25,952 bases of DNA from Chara braunii (lineage: Eukaryota; Streptophyta; Charophyceae; Charales; Characeae), in NCBI GenBank assembly GCA_003427395.1, contig BFEA01000057.1, positions 2,427,401 to 2,453,352 of the forward strand. The letters are read 5' to 3'. Both the position numbers and the translations under genes were made by a program. The notes below the pieces were generated by a model, which saw only the letters and a list, made by a program, of their open reading frames with translations, ran no database searches and was not told where the DNA came from. Every line of letters starts with the position of its first letter. Position 1 is the stretch's first letter. Of this stretch, positions 1 to 11,111 are shown in pieces.

Positions 1-377
1 TTGCCTCTTGGCCTACTTCGGCCTCCTTTTCACCTCTCAAATGCTGCCCCCTTGGGTCCTAATGCCCAAGGGACAATTTTACTTGAGAGAAAAAGACCTA
101 GTTGACGTTTTTCTCGATTTTTTCATTTTGTACCCCAGTTTTGGTAGGCCGAGATATTTTTCCATGCAGCAGAACATTTTCGGCCTTGGATCTGGCTAAA
201 ATCCAAGACCAACAATATTCCTTGCCTCCCCCAAGTAGTCCTTGATTCAATTTTGAGCCCCTAAGTCCACGTTTTCAATTTTTGGTGCATCTGGCTCTCT
301 TTTTGCGCCAAATGCACATTTTTGTCTCTTTCCCTCTTTTGTTTCTTTCCATTTTGGGTTGTCGCCTCATTCCGGAG

Positions 378-413
378 CTAGCCATTTTGAGCTGGCCCAC
401 AAAAAATGGCTAG
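378..413. other. Conserved satellite hairpin with a paired change
   Basis: CTAGCCATTTT (378-388) and AAAATGGCTAG (403-413) form an 11-bp perfect stem. The other units have CTAGCCGTTTT and AAAACGGCTAG: unit 1 carries A with T where they carry G with C, at the same pair. Stem state elsewhere: unit 4 and unit 6 paired, units 3 and 5 one mismatch, unit 2 broken. Confidence 0.8.
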
Positions 414-595
414 TTTCACTCCACCATGAGATCTGATCTCAGATCCATGGTCCAAAAGAAAACCGGTCATTTTCTTTTTGCACTTTCTTTCTTTTTCTTC
501 TTTTTAATTTAGATTTTATTGCGATATGACCCTAAGGGCCATATCTCTGCAATCCGGATTGCCTCCCTTATTCTAGGAGGGATGAGGTCACAGTT

Positions 596-1128
596 ATCCG
601 ACATGACATCATCCATAGAAGAATCGGAGCACTACCTACTAATGTGTGAGTGAAAAACAAGAGTTGCACTAGACTGTCTTACAAGATTTGAGCAAGAGAT
701 CATCCATGGAAGAATCGGAGGATCTCCTACTGGCATGTGAGTGAAAAACAAGAGTTTGATTAGCCCGAATCACAAGTATGTATTAAGAGATCATCTTGAG
801 AAGAATCGGAGCACTACCTACTATTGTGTGAGTGAAAAACAAGAGTTTCAGTAGCCCAAATCACAAGTAACCAACATGAGGTCATCCATAAAAGAATCAG
901 AGCACTACGTACTAGTGTGTGAATGAAAAACAAGAGTTGCACTAGGCTATCTCACTAGATTTGAGCAAGAGATCATCCATGGAAGAATCGGAGGATCTCC
1001 TACTCACATGTGAGTGAAAAACAAGAGTTTGAGTAGCCCAAATCACAAATAACCAACATGAGATCATCCATAGAAAGAATCGGAGCACTACCTACTAGTG
1101 TGTGAATGAAAAACCAGAGTTTGAGTAT
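596..1128. repeat. ~90-bp sub-repeats, order a-b-a-a-b-a
   Basis: Six monomers start with (A/G)TCATCCAT(A/G)GAAGAAT at about 605, 700, 791, 880, 970 and 1063. Type a continues with CGGAGCACTACCTACTAGTG, type b with CGGAGGATCTCCTACTAGCA; both share GTGAGTGAAAAACAAGAGTT. Units 2 to 5 hold the same abaaba order (starts near 1952, 3889, 5805 and 7785). This is a three-level hierarchy: 90-bp monomers, aba triplets in duplicate, 1.94-kb units. Confidence 0.85.
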
Positions 1129-1292
1129 GCCAATATAAGAAGAAGAAGCTGAAGAAGAAGGAGGAGAAGAACAAGAAGATGAAAAATAAGGAGAAATTCC
1201 CAAGGCAAAATTCTACTACTTGGCCCTTCCGGAGGTACCCGGGCCTCTTTTGGCCAAGTAAATGCAGTCTGAGTGGTTGGTACCAACTCGGA

Positions 1293-1421
1293 TTGCCTCT
1301 TGGCCTACTTCGGCCTCCTTTTCACCTCTCAAATGCTGCCCCCTTGGGTCCTAATGNTTGCCTCTTGGCCTACTTCGGCCTCCTTTTCACCTCTCAAATG
1401 CTGCCCCCTTGGGTCCTAATG
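1293..1421. other. 64-bp duplication around a single N (assembly join)
   Basis: Bases 1293-1356 and 1358-1421 are identical over 64 bases and are separated only by the N at 1357. Bases 1-64 of the window are the same 64 bases. An exact duplication meeting at one N is what results when two contigs sharing a k-mer-length overlap are joined without merging. The edge falls in the loop of the CCCTTGGG...CCCAAGGG hairpin. The order and copy number of units 1 and 2 should therefore not be trusted. Confidence 0.85.
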
Positions 1422-2630
1422 CCCAAGGGACAATTTTACTTGAGAGAAAAAGGCCTAGTGAACCTTTTTCTCAATTTTTTCAGTTATTACGCGACTTTTG
1501 GTAGGCCGAGATATTTTTCCATGCAGCGGCAAATTTTCAGCCTTGGATCTGGCTGAGATCCAAGGCCAACAATATACCTTGCCTCCCCCAAGTAGCCCTT
1601 GCTTCAATTTTGAGCCCCTAACTCCACTTTTTCAATTTTTGGTGCATCTGGCTCTCTTTTAGGGCCAAATGCACATTTTTGTCTCTTTCCCTCTTTTGTT
1701 TCTTTCCATTTAGGGCTGCCACATCATTCCGGAGCTAGCCGTTTAGAGCTGGCCCACAAAAAACGAGTAGTTTCTCTCCACCATAAGATCTGATCTCAGA
1801 TCCATGGTCCAAAAGAAAACCGGTCATTTCCTTTTTGCATTTTCTATCTTTTTCTTATTTTTAATTCAGATTGTACTGCGATATCGCCATATCTCTGCAA
1901 TCCGGATTGCTTCCCTTATTCTAGGATGGATGAGGTCACAGTTATCCGACATGACATCATCCATAGAAAAATCGGAGCACTACCTACTAGTGTGTGAGTG
2001 AAAACCAAGAGTTGCACTAGGCTATCTCACAAAATTTGAGCAAGAGATCATCCATGGAAGAATTGGAGGATCTCCTACTAGCATACAAGAGTTTGATTAG
2101 CCCAAATCACAAGTATCTCATAAGAGATCATCCATAGAAGAATCGGAGCACTATCTACTAGTGTGTGAGTGAAAAACAAGAGTTACAGTAGCCCAAATCA
2201 CAAGTAACCAACAAGAGATCATCCATAGAAGAATCGGAGCACTACCTACTAGTGTGTGAATGAAAAACAAGAGTTGCACTAGGCTATCTCACAAGATTTG
2301 AGCAAAAGATCCTCCATGGAAGAATCGGAAGATCTCCTACTAACATGTGAGTGAAAAACAAGAGTTTAAGTAACCCAAATCACAAGTAACCAACATGAGA
2401 TCATCCAGAGAAGAATCGGAGCACTACCTATTAGTGTGTGAATGAAAAACCAGAGTTCGAGTATCCCAATAAGAAGAAGAAGATGAAGAAAAGGGAGGAG
2501 AAGAAGAAGAAAATGACGAATAAGGAGAATGAGAGGAAGAGGAAGAGAATAAGGATAAGGAGAAGAAGAGGAAGAAGAAAAAGAGGAAGAAAAAGAGGAA
2601 GAAGAAAAAGAGGGAGAAGAAGAAGAGGGA

Positions 2631-2662
<32 letters not shown>

Positions 2663-3304
2663 TGAAGAAGAAGATGAAGAAGAAGATGCATCCTCTTCCT
2701 TCCACACACCTTGCTAATGTCTTGGAGATGGAGTCTCAATCTTGATCAGGCTTTCCTCCTCCTTGCACAACTCTTCCTTGACTATGGCTCCCTCCTTCTT
2801 CAAGCCTCTCTCCTTCCTTTCTCACTTCTTCCCAAGTTACCCCAAACTCCAACCACCATAGTTATGGAGTCCTTCCCTCTAGGAGGGTTGGTGAAACTCC
2901 CAGAGCCTCTCTCTCTTCCTCAAACCCTGGGGGCTATGGCGGATCACTCTCCTAGTGCCATCCTCACTTCCTCTAGTCTCTAGAGCTCCTCTCCTTAGCT
3001 CATGGCCTTCACCAAACTCCCAAACTGGCACGGGCTCTCCTCTCCTCTCTCCAAGGGAAAGAGTGCTCTCATGAGCTCACTCGGGCAGCATGGGCACTCC
3101 TCATGCAATTGTGAACGTGGCGGACTGAATTCCCAGCTTATGTAGGCTGAAACCAGCAGTCCGGCCAGCCCATGGGCCTCCCATGTGCCTTGAGGTGAAC
3201 CGAGGTACCCCCAAGGCAAAATTTCACTACTTGGTCCTTCCAGAGGTACCCGGGCCTCTTTTTGGCCAAGTGCATGAAGTCTGAGTGGTTGGTACCAACT
3301 CGGA
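1358..3304. repeat. Satellite unit 2 (full length)
   Basis: Full 1.95 kb unit. Order: CCCTTGGG/CCCAAGGG hairpin; an 11-bp perfect hairpin GCCTTGGATCT...AGATCCAAGGC at 1540-1566; T-rich segment; sub-repeats from about 1945; purine tract 2469-2686; pyrimidine-rich part with TGGCTATGGC-like motifs (2690-3000); and a ~300 bp conserved end. The AGCCGTTTT/AAAACGGCT hairpin of other units is broken here by changes in its 3' arm (1765-1771). Confidence 0.9.
2469..2686. repeat. GAA/GGA purine tract of satellite unit 2
   Basis: About 218 bases of nearly pure purine on the plus strand, built from GAAGAAGAAGAT and GAGGAAGAAGAAG blocks. Long lysine/arginine-rich (plus) and serine-, leucine- or phenylalanine-rich (minus) open frames across it are composition artefacts. 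Matching tracts are at 4412-4615, 6367-6575 and 8309-8500; unit 1 has only a stub at 1138-1195. Such homopurine mirror-like DNA can adopt triplex structures (general knowledge, not shown here). Confidence 0.9.
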
Positions 3305-5232
3305 TTGCCTCTTGGCCTACTTCGCTGCCCCCTTGGGTCGTAATGCCCAAGGGACAATTTTACTTGAGAGAAAAAGGCCTAGTGGACATTTGTCTCGATT
3401 TTTTCTGTTTGTACCCCAGTTTTGGTAGGCCGAGATATTTTTTCATGTAGCGGCAAATTTTCAGCCTTGGATCTGGCTGAGATCGAAGGCCAACAATATT
3501 CCTTGCCTCCCTCAAGTAGCCCTTGCTTCAATTTTGAGCCCCTAAGTTCACGTTTTCAATTTTTGGTGCATCTTGATCTCTTTTTGCGCCAAATGCACAT
3601 TTTCGTCTCTTTCCCTCTTTTGTTTCTTTCCATTTTGGGCTGCCACCTCATTCCGAAGGTAGCCGTTTTGAGCTGGCCTACAAAAAACGGCTAGTTTCAC
3701 TCTACCATGAGATCTGATCTCAGATCCATGGTCCAAAAGAAAACCGGTCATTTTCTTTTTGCATTTTCTCTCTTTTTCTTCTTTTTAATCCAGATTTTAT
3801 TGCAATATGGCCCTAATAGCCATATCTCTGCAATCCGGATTGCCTCCCTTATTCTAGAAGGAATGAGGTCACATTTATCCGACATGACGTCATCCATAGA
3901 AGAATCGGAGCACCACCTACTAGTGTGTAAGTGAAAAACAAGAGTTGCACTACGCTGTCACAAGATTTGAGCAAGAGATCATCCATGGAAGAATCGGAGG
4001 ATCTCCTACTAGCATGTGAGTGAAAAACAAGAATTTGATTAACCCAAATCACACGTATCGAATAAGAGATCATCCATAGAAGAATCGGAGCACTACCTAC
4101 TAGTGTGTGAGGGAAAAACAAGAGTTTGAGTAGCCCAAATCACAAGTGACCAACATGAGATCATCCAGAGAAGAATCAGAGCACTACTTACTAGTGTGTG
4201 AATGAAAAACAAGGGTTGCACTAGACTATCTCACAAGATTTTAGCAAAAGATCATGCATGGAAGAATCGGAGGATCTCCTAATAACATGTGAGTGAAAAA
4301 CAAGAGTTTGAGTAACCCAAATCACAAGTAACCAACATGAGATCATCCAAAGAAGAATCGGAGCACTACCTACTAGTGTGTGAATGAAAAACCAGAGTTT
4401 GAGTATCCCAATAAGAAGAAGAAGATGAAGAAGGAGGAGGAGAAGAAGAAGAAGATGAAGAATAAGGAGAATGAGAGGAAGAGGAAGATGAATAAAGATA
4501 AGGAGAAGAAGAGGAAGAAGAAGAAGAGGAAGAAAAAGAGGCAGAAAAAGAAGAGGAAGAAAAAGAAGAGGAAAAAGAAGAAGAAGCAGATGAAGAAGAA
4601 GATGAAGAAGAAGATGCATCCTCTTCCCTCACTCACCTTGCTAATGTCTTAGAGATGGAGTCTCAATCTTGATGAGGCTTTCCTCCTCCTTGCACAACTC
4701 TTCCTTGGCTATGGCTCCCTCCTTCTTCAAGCCTCTCTCCTTCCTTTCTCACTTCTTCCCAAGTTACCCCAAGCTCCAACCACCATAGCTATGAAGTCCT
4801 CCCCTCTAGGAGAGCTAGTGGAACTCCCTCTAGCCTCTCTCTCTTCCTCAAACCCTGGGGGCTATGGCGGATCACTCTCCTAGTGCTAGCCTCATTTCCT
4901 CTAGTCTCTAGAGCTCCTCTCCCTAGCTCATGGCCTCCACCAAGCTCCCAAACTGACACGGGCTCTCCTCTCCTCTCTCCAAGTGAAAGAGTGCTCTCAT
5001 GAGCTCACTTGCGCAGCATGGGCACTCCTCATGCAATTGTGAAAATGGCGGACTGAATTCCCAGCTTATGTAGGCTGAAACCAGCAGTCCGGCCAGCCCA
5101 TAGGCCTTCCATGTGCCTTGAGGTGAACCAAGGTACCCCCAAGGCAAAATTTCACTACTTGGCCCTTCCAGAGGTACACGGGCCTCTTTTTGGCCAAGCG
5201 CATGCACTCTGAGTGGTTGATACCAACTGGGA
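3305..5232. repeat. Satellite unit 3
   Basis: 1.93 kb unit, colinear with unit 2. A ~20 bp deletion removes the segment after the first CTACTTCG (about 3325). Its sub-repeats follow the abaaba order (3889, 3979, 4068, 4156, 4252, 4342). An inverted repeat ATATGGC...GCCATAT is present near 3804-3825. Confidence 0.9.
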
Positions 5233-7193
5233 TTGCCTCTTGGCCTACTTCGGCCCCCTTTTCACCTCTCAAATGCTGCCTCCTTGGGTCCTAATACCCA
5301 AGGGACAATTTTACTTGAGAGAAAAAGACCTAGTGGACCTTTTTCTCGATTTTTTCAGTTTGTACCTCATTTTTGCTAGGCCGAGATATTCTTTCATGCA
5401 GCGGCACATTTTCAGCCCTGGATCTGGCTGAGATCCAAGACCAACAATATGCCTTGTCTCCCCCAAGTAGGCCTTGCTTGAATTTTGAGCCCTTAAGTCC
5501 ACGTTTTCAATTTTTGGTGCATCTGGCTTTCTTTTTGGGTCAAATGCACAGTTTTGTCCCTTTCCCTCTTTTGTTTCTTTCCATTTTGGGCTGCCATCTC
5601 ATTCTGGAGCTAGCCGTTTTGAGTTGGCCCACAACAAACGGCTAGTTTCTCTCCACTATGAGATCTGATCTCAAATCCATAGTCCAAAAGAAAACCGTTC
5701 ATTTTCTTTTTGCATTTTTTCTCTTTTTCATCTTTTTAATTCAGATTTTATTGTTGCCTCCCTTATTCTAGGAGGGATGAGGTCACAGTTGTCCTACATG
5801 ACATCATCCATAGAATAATCGGAGCACTACCTACTAGTGTGTGAGTGAAAAACAAGAGAGGCACGAGGCTTTAACACTACCTACTAGTGTGTGAGTGAAA
5901 AACAAGAGTGACACTAGGCTATCTCATAAGATTTGAGCAAGAAATCATCCATGGAAGAATCGAAGGATCTCCTACTAGCATGTGAGTGAAAAACAAGAGT
6001 TCGATTAGCCTAAATCACAAGTATCTAATAAGAGATTTTCCAGAGAAGAATGAAGGCATTACCTACTAGTGCGTGAGTGAAAGAGTAGCCCAAATCACAA
6101 GTAACCAACATGAGATCATCCATAGAAGAATCGGAGCACTACCTACTAGAATGTGAATGAAAAACAAGAGTTGCACTAAGTTATCTCACCTGATTTGAGC
6201 AAAAGATCATCCATGGAAGAATCGGAGGATCTCCTACTAACATGTGAGTGAAAAAAAAGAATTTGAGTAGCCCAAATCACAAGTAACCAACATGAGATCA
6301 TCCATAGAGGAATCGGAGCACTACCTACTAGTGTGTGAATTAAAAACCAGAGTTTGAATATCCCAATAAGAAGAAGAAGATGAAGAAGAAGAAGGAGAAG
6401 AAGAAGAAGAAGAAGATGAAGAATAAGGAGAAGGAGAGGAAGAGGAAGAGGAAGATGGATAAGGATTAGAAGAAGAAAAGGAAGAAGAAAAAAAGGAAGA
6501 AGAAGAAGAGGAAGAAGATGAAGATGAAGAAAAAGAAAAAGAAGAAGAAGATGAAGAAAAATATGAAGAAGTAGATGTATCCTCTTCCTTCCACTCACCT
6601 TGCTAATGTCTTGGAGATGGAGTCTCAATCTTGATGAGGCTTTCCTCGTCCTTGCACAACAACTCCTTGGCTATGACTCCCTCCTTATTAAAGCCTCTCT
6701 CCTTCCTTTCTCACTTCTTCCCAAGTTACCCCAAGCTCCAAGCACCATAGCTATGGAGTCCTCCCCTCTCGGAGGGCTAGTGAAACTCCCTCTAGCCTCT
6801 CTCCCTTCCTCACACCCAGGGGGCTATGGTGGATCACTCTCGTAGTGCCAGTCTCACTTCCTCTAGTCTCTAGAGCTCCTCAACCTAGCTCATGGCCTCC
6901 ACCAAGCTCCGAAACTGGCATGGGCTCTCCTCTCCTCTCTAAGTGAAAGAGTGCTCTCATGAGCTCACTTGGGCAGCATGGGCACTCCTCATGCAATTGT
7001 GAAAGTGGCGGACTGAATTCCGAGCTTATGTAGGCTGAAACCAGTAGTCCGGCCAGGCCATGAGCCTCCCCATGTGCCTTGAGGTGAACCGAGGTACCCC
7101 CAAGGCAAAATTTCACTACTTGGCCCTTCCGGAGGTACTTGGGCCTCTTTTTGGCCAAGTGCATGCACTTTGAGTGGTTAGTACCAACTCGAA
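5233..7193. repeat. Satellite unit 4
   Basis: 1.96 kb unit, the longest. It has an extra partial copy of the sub-repeat text ACTACCTACTAGTGTGTGAG near 5875 and lacks the ATATGGC-type hairpin before 5760. The stem CTAGCCGTTT...AAACGGCTAG is intact (about 5611-5645). Confidence 0.9.
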
Positions 7194-8401
7194 TTTCCTC
7201 TTGGCCTAATTCGGCCTCCTTTTCGACTCTAAAATGTGACCCCCTTTGGTCCTAATGCCCAAGAGATAATTTTACTTGAGAGAAAAAGGCCTAGCGGACC
7301 TTTTTCTCGATTTTTTTAGTTTGTACCCCATTTTAGGTAGACCGAGATATTTTTCCATGCAACGGCACATTTTCAGCTGTGGATGTGGCTGAGATCCAAG
7401 GCCAACAATATTCCTTGCCTCCCCCAAGAAGCCCTTGCTTCAATTTTGAGCCCCTACGTCCACGTTTTCAATTTTTGGTGCATCTGACTCTCTGTTTGGG
7501 CCAAATGCACAGTTTTGTCCCTTTCTCTCTTTTGTTTCTTTCCATTTTGGGTTGCCACCACATTCCGGAGCTAACCGTTTTGAGCTCGCCCTAAAAAAAC
7601 GGCTAGTTTCTCTCTACCATGAGATCTGATCTGAGATCCATGGTCCAAAAGAAAACCGGCCATTTCTTTTTTGCATTTTCTCTCTTTTTCTTCTTTTTAA
7701 TTCAGATTTTATTGAGATATCTCTGCAATCCGGATTGCCTCCCTTATTCTAGGAGGGATGAGGTCACAGTTATCTGACATGACATCATCCATAGAAGTAT
7801 CGGAGCACTAGCTACTAGTGTGTGAGTGAAAACCAAGAGTTGCATTAGGCTATCTCACAAGATTTGAGCAAGAGATCATCCATGGAAGAATCGGAGGATC
7901 TCCTCCTAGCATGTGAGTGAAAAACAAGAGTTTGATTAACCCAAATCACAAGTATTTAATAAGAGATCATCCATAGAAGAATCAGAGCACTACCTACTAG
8001 TGTATGAGTGAAAAACAAGAGTTTGAGTAACCCAAATCACAAGTAACCAACATGAGATCATCCATAGAAGAATCGGAACACTACCTACTAGTGTGTGAAT
8101 GAAAAACAAGAGTTGCACTAGGCTATCTCACAAGATTTGAGCAAGAGATCATCCATGGAAGAATCAGAGGATCTCCTACTAGCATGTGAGTGAAAAACTA
8201 GAGTTTGAGTAACCCAAATCACAACTAACCAACATGAGATCATCCATAAAAGAATAGCAGCACTACCTACTAGTGTGTGAATGAAAAACCAGAGTTTGAG
8301 TATCCCAATAAGAAGAAGAAGATGAAGAAGAAGAAGGAGAAGAAGAAGAAGATGAAGAATAAGGAGAAGGAGAGGAAGAGGAAGATGAATAAGGATAAGG
8401 C

Positions 8402-8433
<32 letters not shown>

Positions 8434-9118
8434 AGAAGAAGAGGAAGAAAAAAAGGAAGAAGATGAAGAAGAAGATGAAGAAGAAGATGAAGAAGAAGAT
8501 GCATCCTCTTCCTTCCACTCACCTTGCTAATGCCTTGGAGATGGAGTCTCAATCTTGATGAGACTTTCCTCCTCCTTGCACAACTCTCCTTGGCTATGGC
8601 TCCCTCCTTCTTCAAACCTCTCTCCTTCCTTTCTCACTTCTTCCCAAGTTACCCCAAGCTCCATTCACCATAATTTTGAAGTCCTCCCCTCTAGGAGGGC
8701 TAGTGGGACTCCCTCTAGCCTCTCTCTCTTCCTCACACGCTAGGGGCTATGGAGGATCACTCTCCTAGTGCCAGTGTCACTTCCTCTAGTCTCTAGAGCT
8801 CCTCTCCCTAGCTCATGGCCTCCACCAAGCTCCGAAACTGGCATGGGCTCTCCTCTCCTCTCTCCAAGTGAAAAAGTACTCTCATGAGGTCACTTGGGCA
8901 GCATGGGCACTCCTTATGCAATTGTGAAAGTGGCGGACTGAATTCCCAGCTTATGTAGGCTGAAACCAGCAGTCCGGCCAGCCCATGGTCTTCCCCATGT
9001 GCCTTGAGGTGAACCGAGGTACCCCCAAGGCAAAATTTATCTACTAGGCCCTTTTGAAGGTACCCGGGCCTCTTTTTGGCCAAGTACATGCAGTCTGAGT
9101 GGTTGGTACCAACTCGGA
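7194..9118. repeat. Satellite unit 5
   Basis: 1.92 kb unit. The repeat start is diverged (AATTTCCTC instead of GATTGCCTC), so its boundary is by alignment. One arm of the AGCCGTTTT hairpin has a single mismatch (CTAACCG at about 7570). The purine tract (8309-8500) ends in repeated GATGAAGAAGAA blocks. Confidence 0.9.
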
Positions 9119-9682
9119 TTGCCTATTGGCCTACTTCGGTCTCCTTTTCACCTCTCAAATGCTGCCTCCTTGGGTCCTAATGCCCAAGGGACAATTTTAC
9201 TTACATTTTTTCAGTTTGTACCCCATTTTTGGTAGGCCGAGATATTTTTCCATGCAGCGGCACATTTTCATCCTTGGATCTGGCTGAGATCCAAGACCAA
9301 CAATATTCCTTGCCTCCCCCAAGTAACCCTTGCTTCAATTTTGAGCCCCTAAGTCCACTTTTTCAATTTTTGGTGCATCTGGCTTTCTTTTTGGGCCAAA
9401 TGCACAGTTTTGTCCCTTTCCCTCTTTTGTTTCTTTCCATTTTGGGCTGCCACCTTATTTCGGAGCTAGCCGTTTTGAGCTGGCTCACAAAAAACGGCTA
9501 GTTTCTCTCCACCATGAGATCTGATCTCTGATCCATGGTCCGAAAGAAAACCGACCATTTCCTTTTTGCATTTTTTCTCTTTTTCTTCTTTTTAATTCAG
9601 ATTGTATTGAGATATGACCGTAAGGGACATATCTCTGCAAGCCGTATTGCCTCCCTTATTCTAGGAGGGATGAGATCACAGC
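9119..9682. repeat. Satellite unit 6, truncated end of the array
   Basis: Only the first ~560 bp of the unit are present. About 30 bp are deleted near 9203 (after AATTTTACTTA). Similarity to the other units stops at GATGAGATCACAG (9670-9682), just where the 90-bp sub-repeats would begin. Unrelated hairpin-module sequence follows. Confidence 0.85.
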
Positions 9683-10330
9683 TTGGACCTGCTTGTCCCT
9701 ACTGTGCAAGTCCCAATGAGCCGGCACACTCTCCTCCACTCTTTTCTCCCTTTTTGTCTCATTCTCTCTCTGCTTTCTCTCATTTTTCTTTCTTTTTCTT
9801 TTATTTCAGTTGTGACAAGTGTTTAACTGTTGTGCACCCTTTTTCTAGGCCCTAGGGCCTCATTCAAGGCCAGGTTCATGGTTGGTGCTTGGCCGTTGTA
9901 TCTCGGATTCAAACCATGGCATCCTCATGCTTCTAGAGGGCTTCACTTTGCCTCCGTTTGTCCAATTTTGAGCCCCCTTTGCTCCGATTTTCTAAGGGCA
10001 GACTTTTTCTCATGTTGAGCCTCTGATGGCTCTATTTTCTCATGCCTAGCTAGTCCGAGATATTTCGGACTGCTGGCCAGCCCTCCCAACATCATTATTT
10101 TACTTTTCTTTCTCCCTATGACTCTCCCACTTGCCCCCACTAGTGTTAGCACTAGTGGTGCTAATATTTCCCACCGTCTAGATCCTCGATCTCGACGGTG
10201 CCATTTGCTTGCACAATTATTCCTTGTGTTTGCTCATGGTTCCCTTGGGACATCCCAAGTCCCCGCCACTTTCCTGCATACTAGTTCCGTTCTCTTGTCC
10301 CGCCGGCGGTCCCGCCGGCACGTGTCCTAT
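9683..10330. repeat. Hairpin module, copy A
   Basis: Non-coding segment similar to 11112-11861 in order and in many short stretches: GACCTGCTTGTCCCTAC, a T-rich run, CTCGGATTCAAACCATGGC, CTAGTCCGAGATATTTCGGA, then CACTAGTGG...GCTAATATTT and ...GACGGTG. Stems seen: AGTCCGA/TCGGACT 10052-10071; CCACTAGTG/CACTAGTGG 10137-10158; CACCGTC..AGATC/GATCT..GACGGTG 10172-10200; GCCGGCGG/CCGCCGGC 10302-10319. TTTGAGCCCC and CCGAGATATTT also occur in the satellite's 5' part, suggesting common ancestry. No credible gene. Confidence 0.7.
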
Positions 10331-11111
10331 TTTTCGACTTTTTATCATTTGGACCCACTAGATCCCTGACAACATTCCGGACGGTCTCCCATTTTTATTT
10401 TTGGGGCCCCTTGCCCTTGATTGTCCCATTATCTCTACAAGTGTGTCGATTTTTCTAGGTCGTGAGATCTCATCTCACGGTTGTCGTTTACCGTCTTTAC
10501 TTGCCTCATGCCGAATTGCTTCTTTCTAGCCTTCCGGGCTTGCCGTGGCCCATTTCACCTTAGCCTAGGCACCCCCATGCAGTCCGTTATTTCCCAGACT
10601 GTAGTCATGGCTATTTTTCTAGTCCCATATCCCCACAACTTGCCCCATGCTAAAAGAAAATAAAGCGTTTGATTTCTAAGTGCATCCGGGCTTAATATTG
10701 GTCCCGGATGCACTTAAAACATGTGTTTTCCCTCCCCCATGCAGTCCGTTGTAACTCGGACTGCAATAGGGGTCAATTTCCCATCCCCAATGCCCTACAA
10801 CTAGCTCCTACTCAAAAGAAAAAGAAACGGTCAATTCCCAAGTGCATCGGGGCTTGATTTTGACTCCGGATGCACCTAAAACATGTGTTTCTCCTCATGC
10901 ATGTAATCCATTTTATTCCGGTTGCTTGGGGCCTTGATTTTCTTTGATTTTCTCTGCAATAATCAAAGAAAATCAAAGTTTTTTTTACACTGCCATATTC
11001 CAGAATGAATATGGTCACAGATGAATCTCCCCAAGTGACCGTTTTTTACCGTTAAGGCATTTTTCTCTTTTCTTTTCTTTTCTTTTCTTTTATTTTTCCT
11101 CCTTTCTTGGA
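10331..11111. repeat. Intermodule region with 161-bp duplications and long perfect hairpins
   Basis: Two direct copies start at CATGCAGTCCGTT (10577 and 10738) and run through GTGCATC(C)GGGGCTT...GGATGCAC...AAAACATGTGTTT; a third partial copy begins near 10898. Stems: CGTGAGAT/ATCTCACG 10461-10479; TAAGTGCATCCGGG/CCCGGATGCACTTA 10677-10716 (14 bp); TGCAGTCCG/CGGACTGCA 10740-10765; TTGATTTTCTTTGATT/AATCAAAGAAAATCAA 10934-10976 (16 bp, no mismatch); CCATATTC/GAATATGG 10993-11014. No gene recognised. Confidence 0.75.

Larger units (their letters stand above)
1..1292. repeat. Satellite unit 1 (internally deleted)
   Basis: First copy of the ~1.94 kb tandem repeat. It carries the usual 5' part (hairpins at 49-72 and 378-413), the ~90 bp sub-repeats (about 596-1128) and a short purine tract (1138-1195). 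It then jumps directly to the last ~90 bp of the unit, where CCCAAGGCAAAATT resumes near 1198. About 600 bp are missing: most of the purine tract and the pyrimidine-rich part seen in later units near 2690-3210. The deletion joins two low-complexity zones, so it may be biological or an assembly collapse. Confidence 0.85.

Noticed and set aside
596-1128. CRISPR-like array
   Set aside because: The ~90-bp monomers are contiguous tandem repeats without unique spacers, and the context is eukaryotic.
2366-2739. Poly-Ser, poly-Leu, poly-Phe and Lys/Arg-rich open frames over the GAA tracts (also at 4221-4652, 6176-6628, 8118-8615)
   Set aside because: They follow directly from homopurine repeats, appear in several frames at once and have no domain.
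3422-9501. A 90-residue open frame repeated in satellite units (3422-3694, 5373-5645, 9229-9501)
   Set aside because: Units are so similar that a shared open frame is expected; it is shorter in unit 5 and broken in units 1 and 2, with no recognisable domain.
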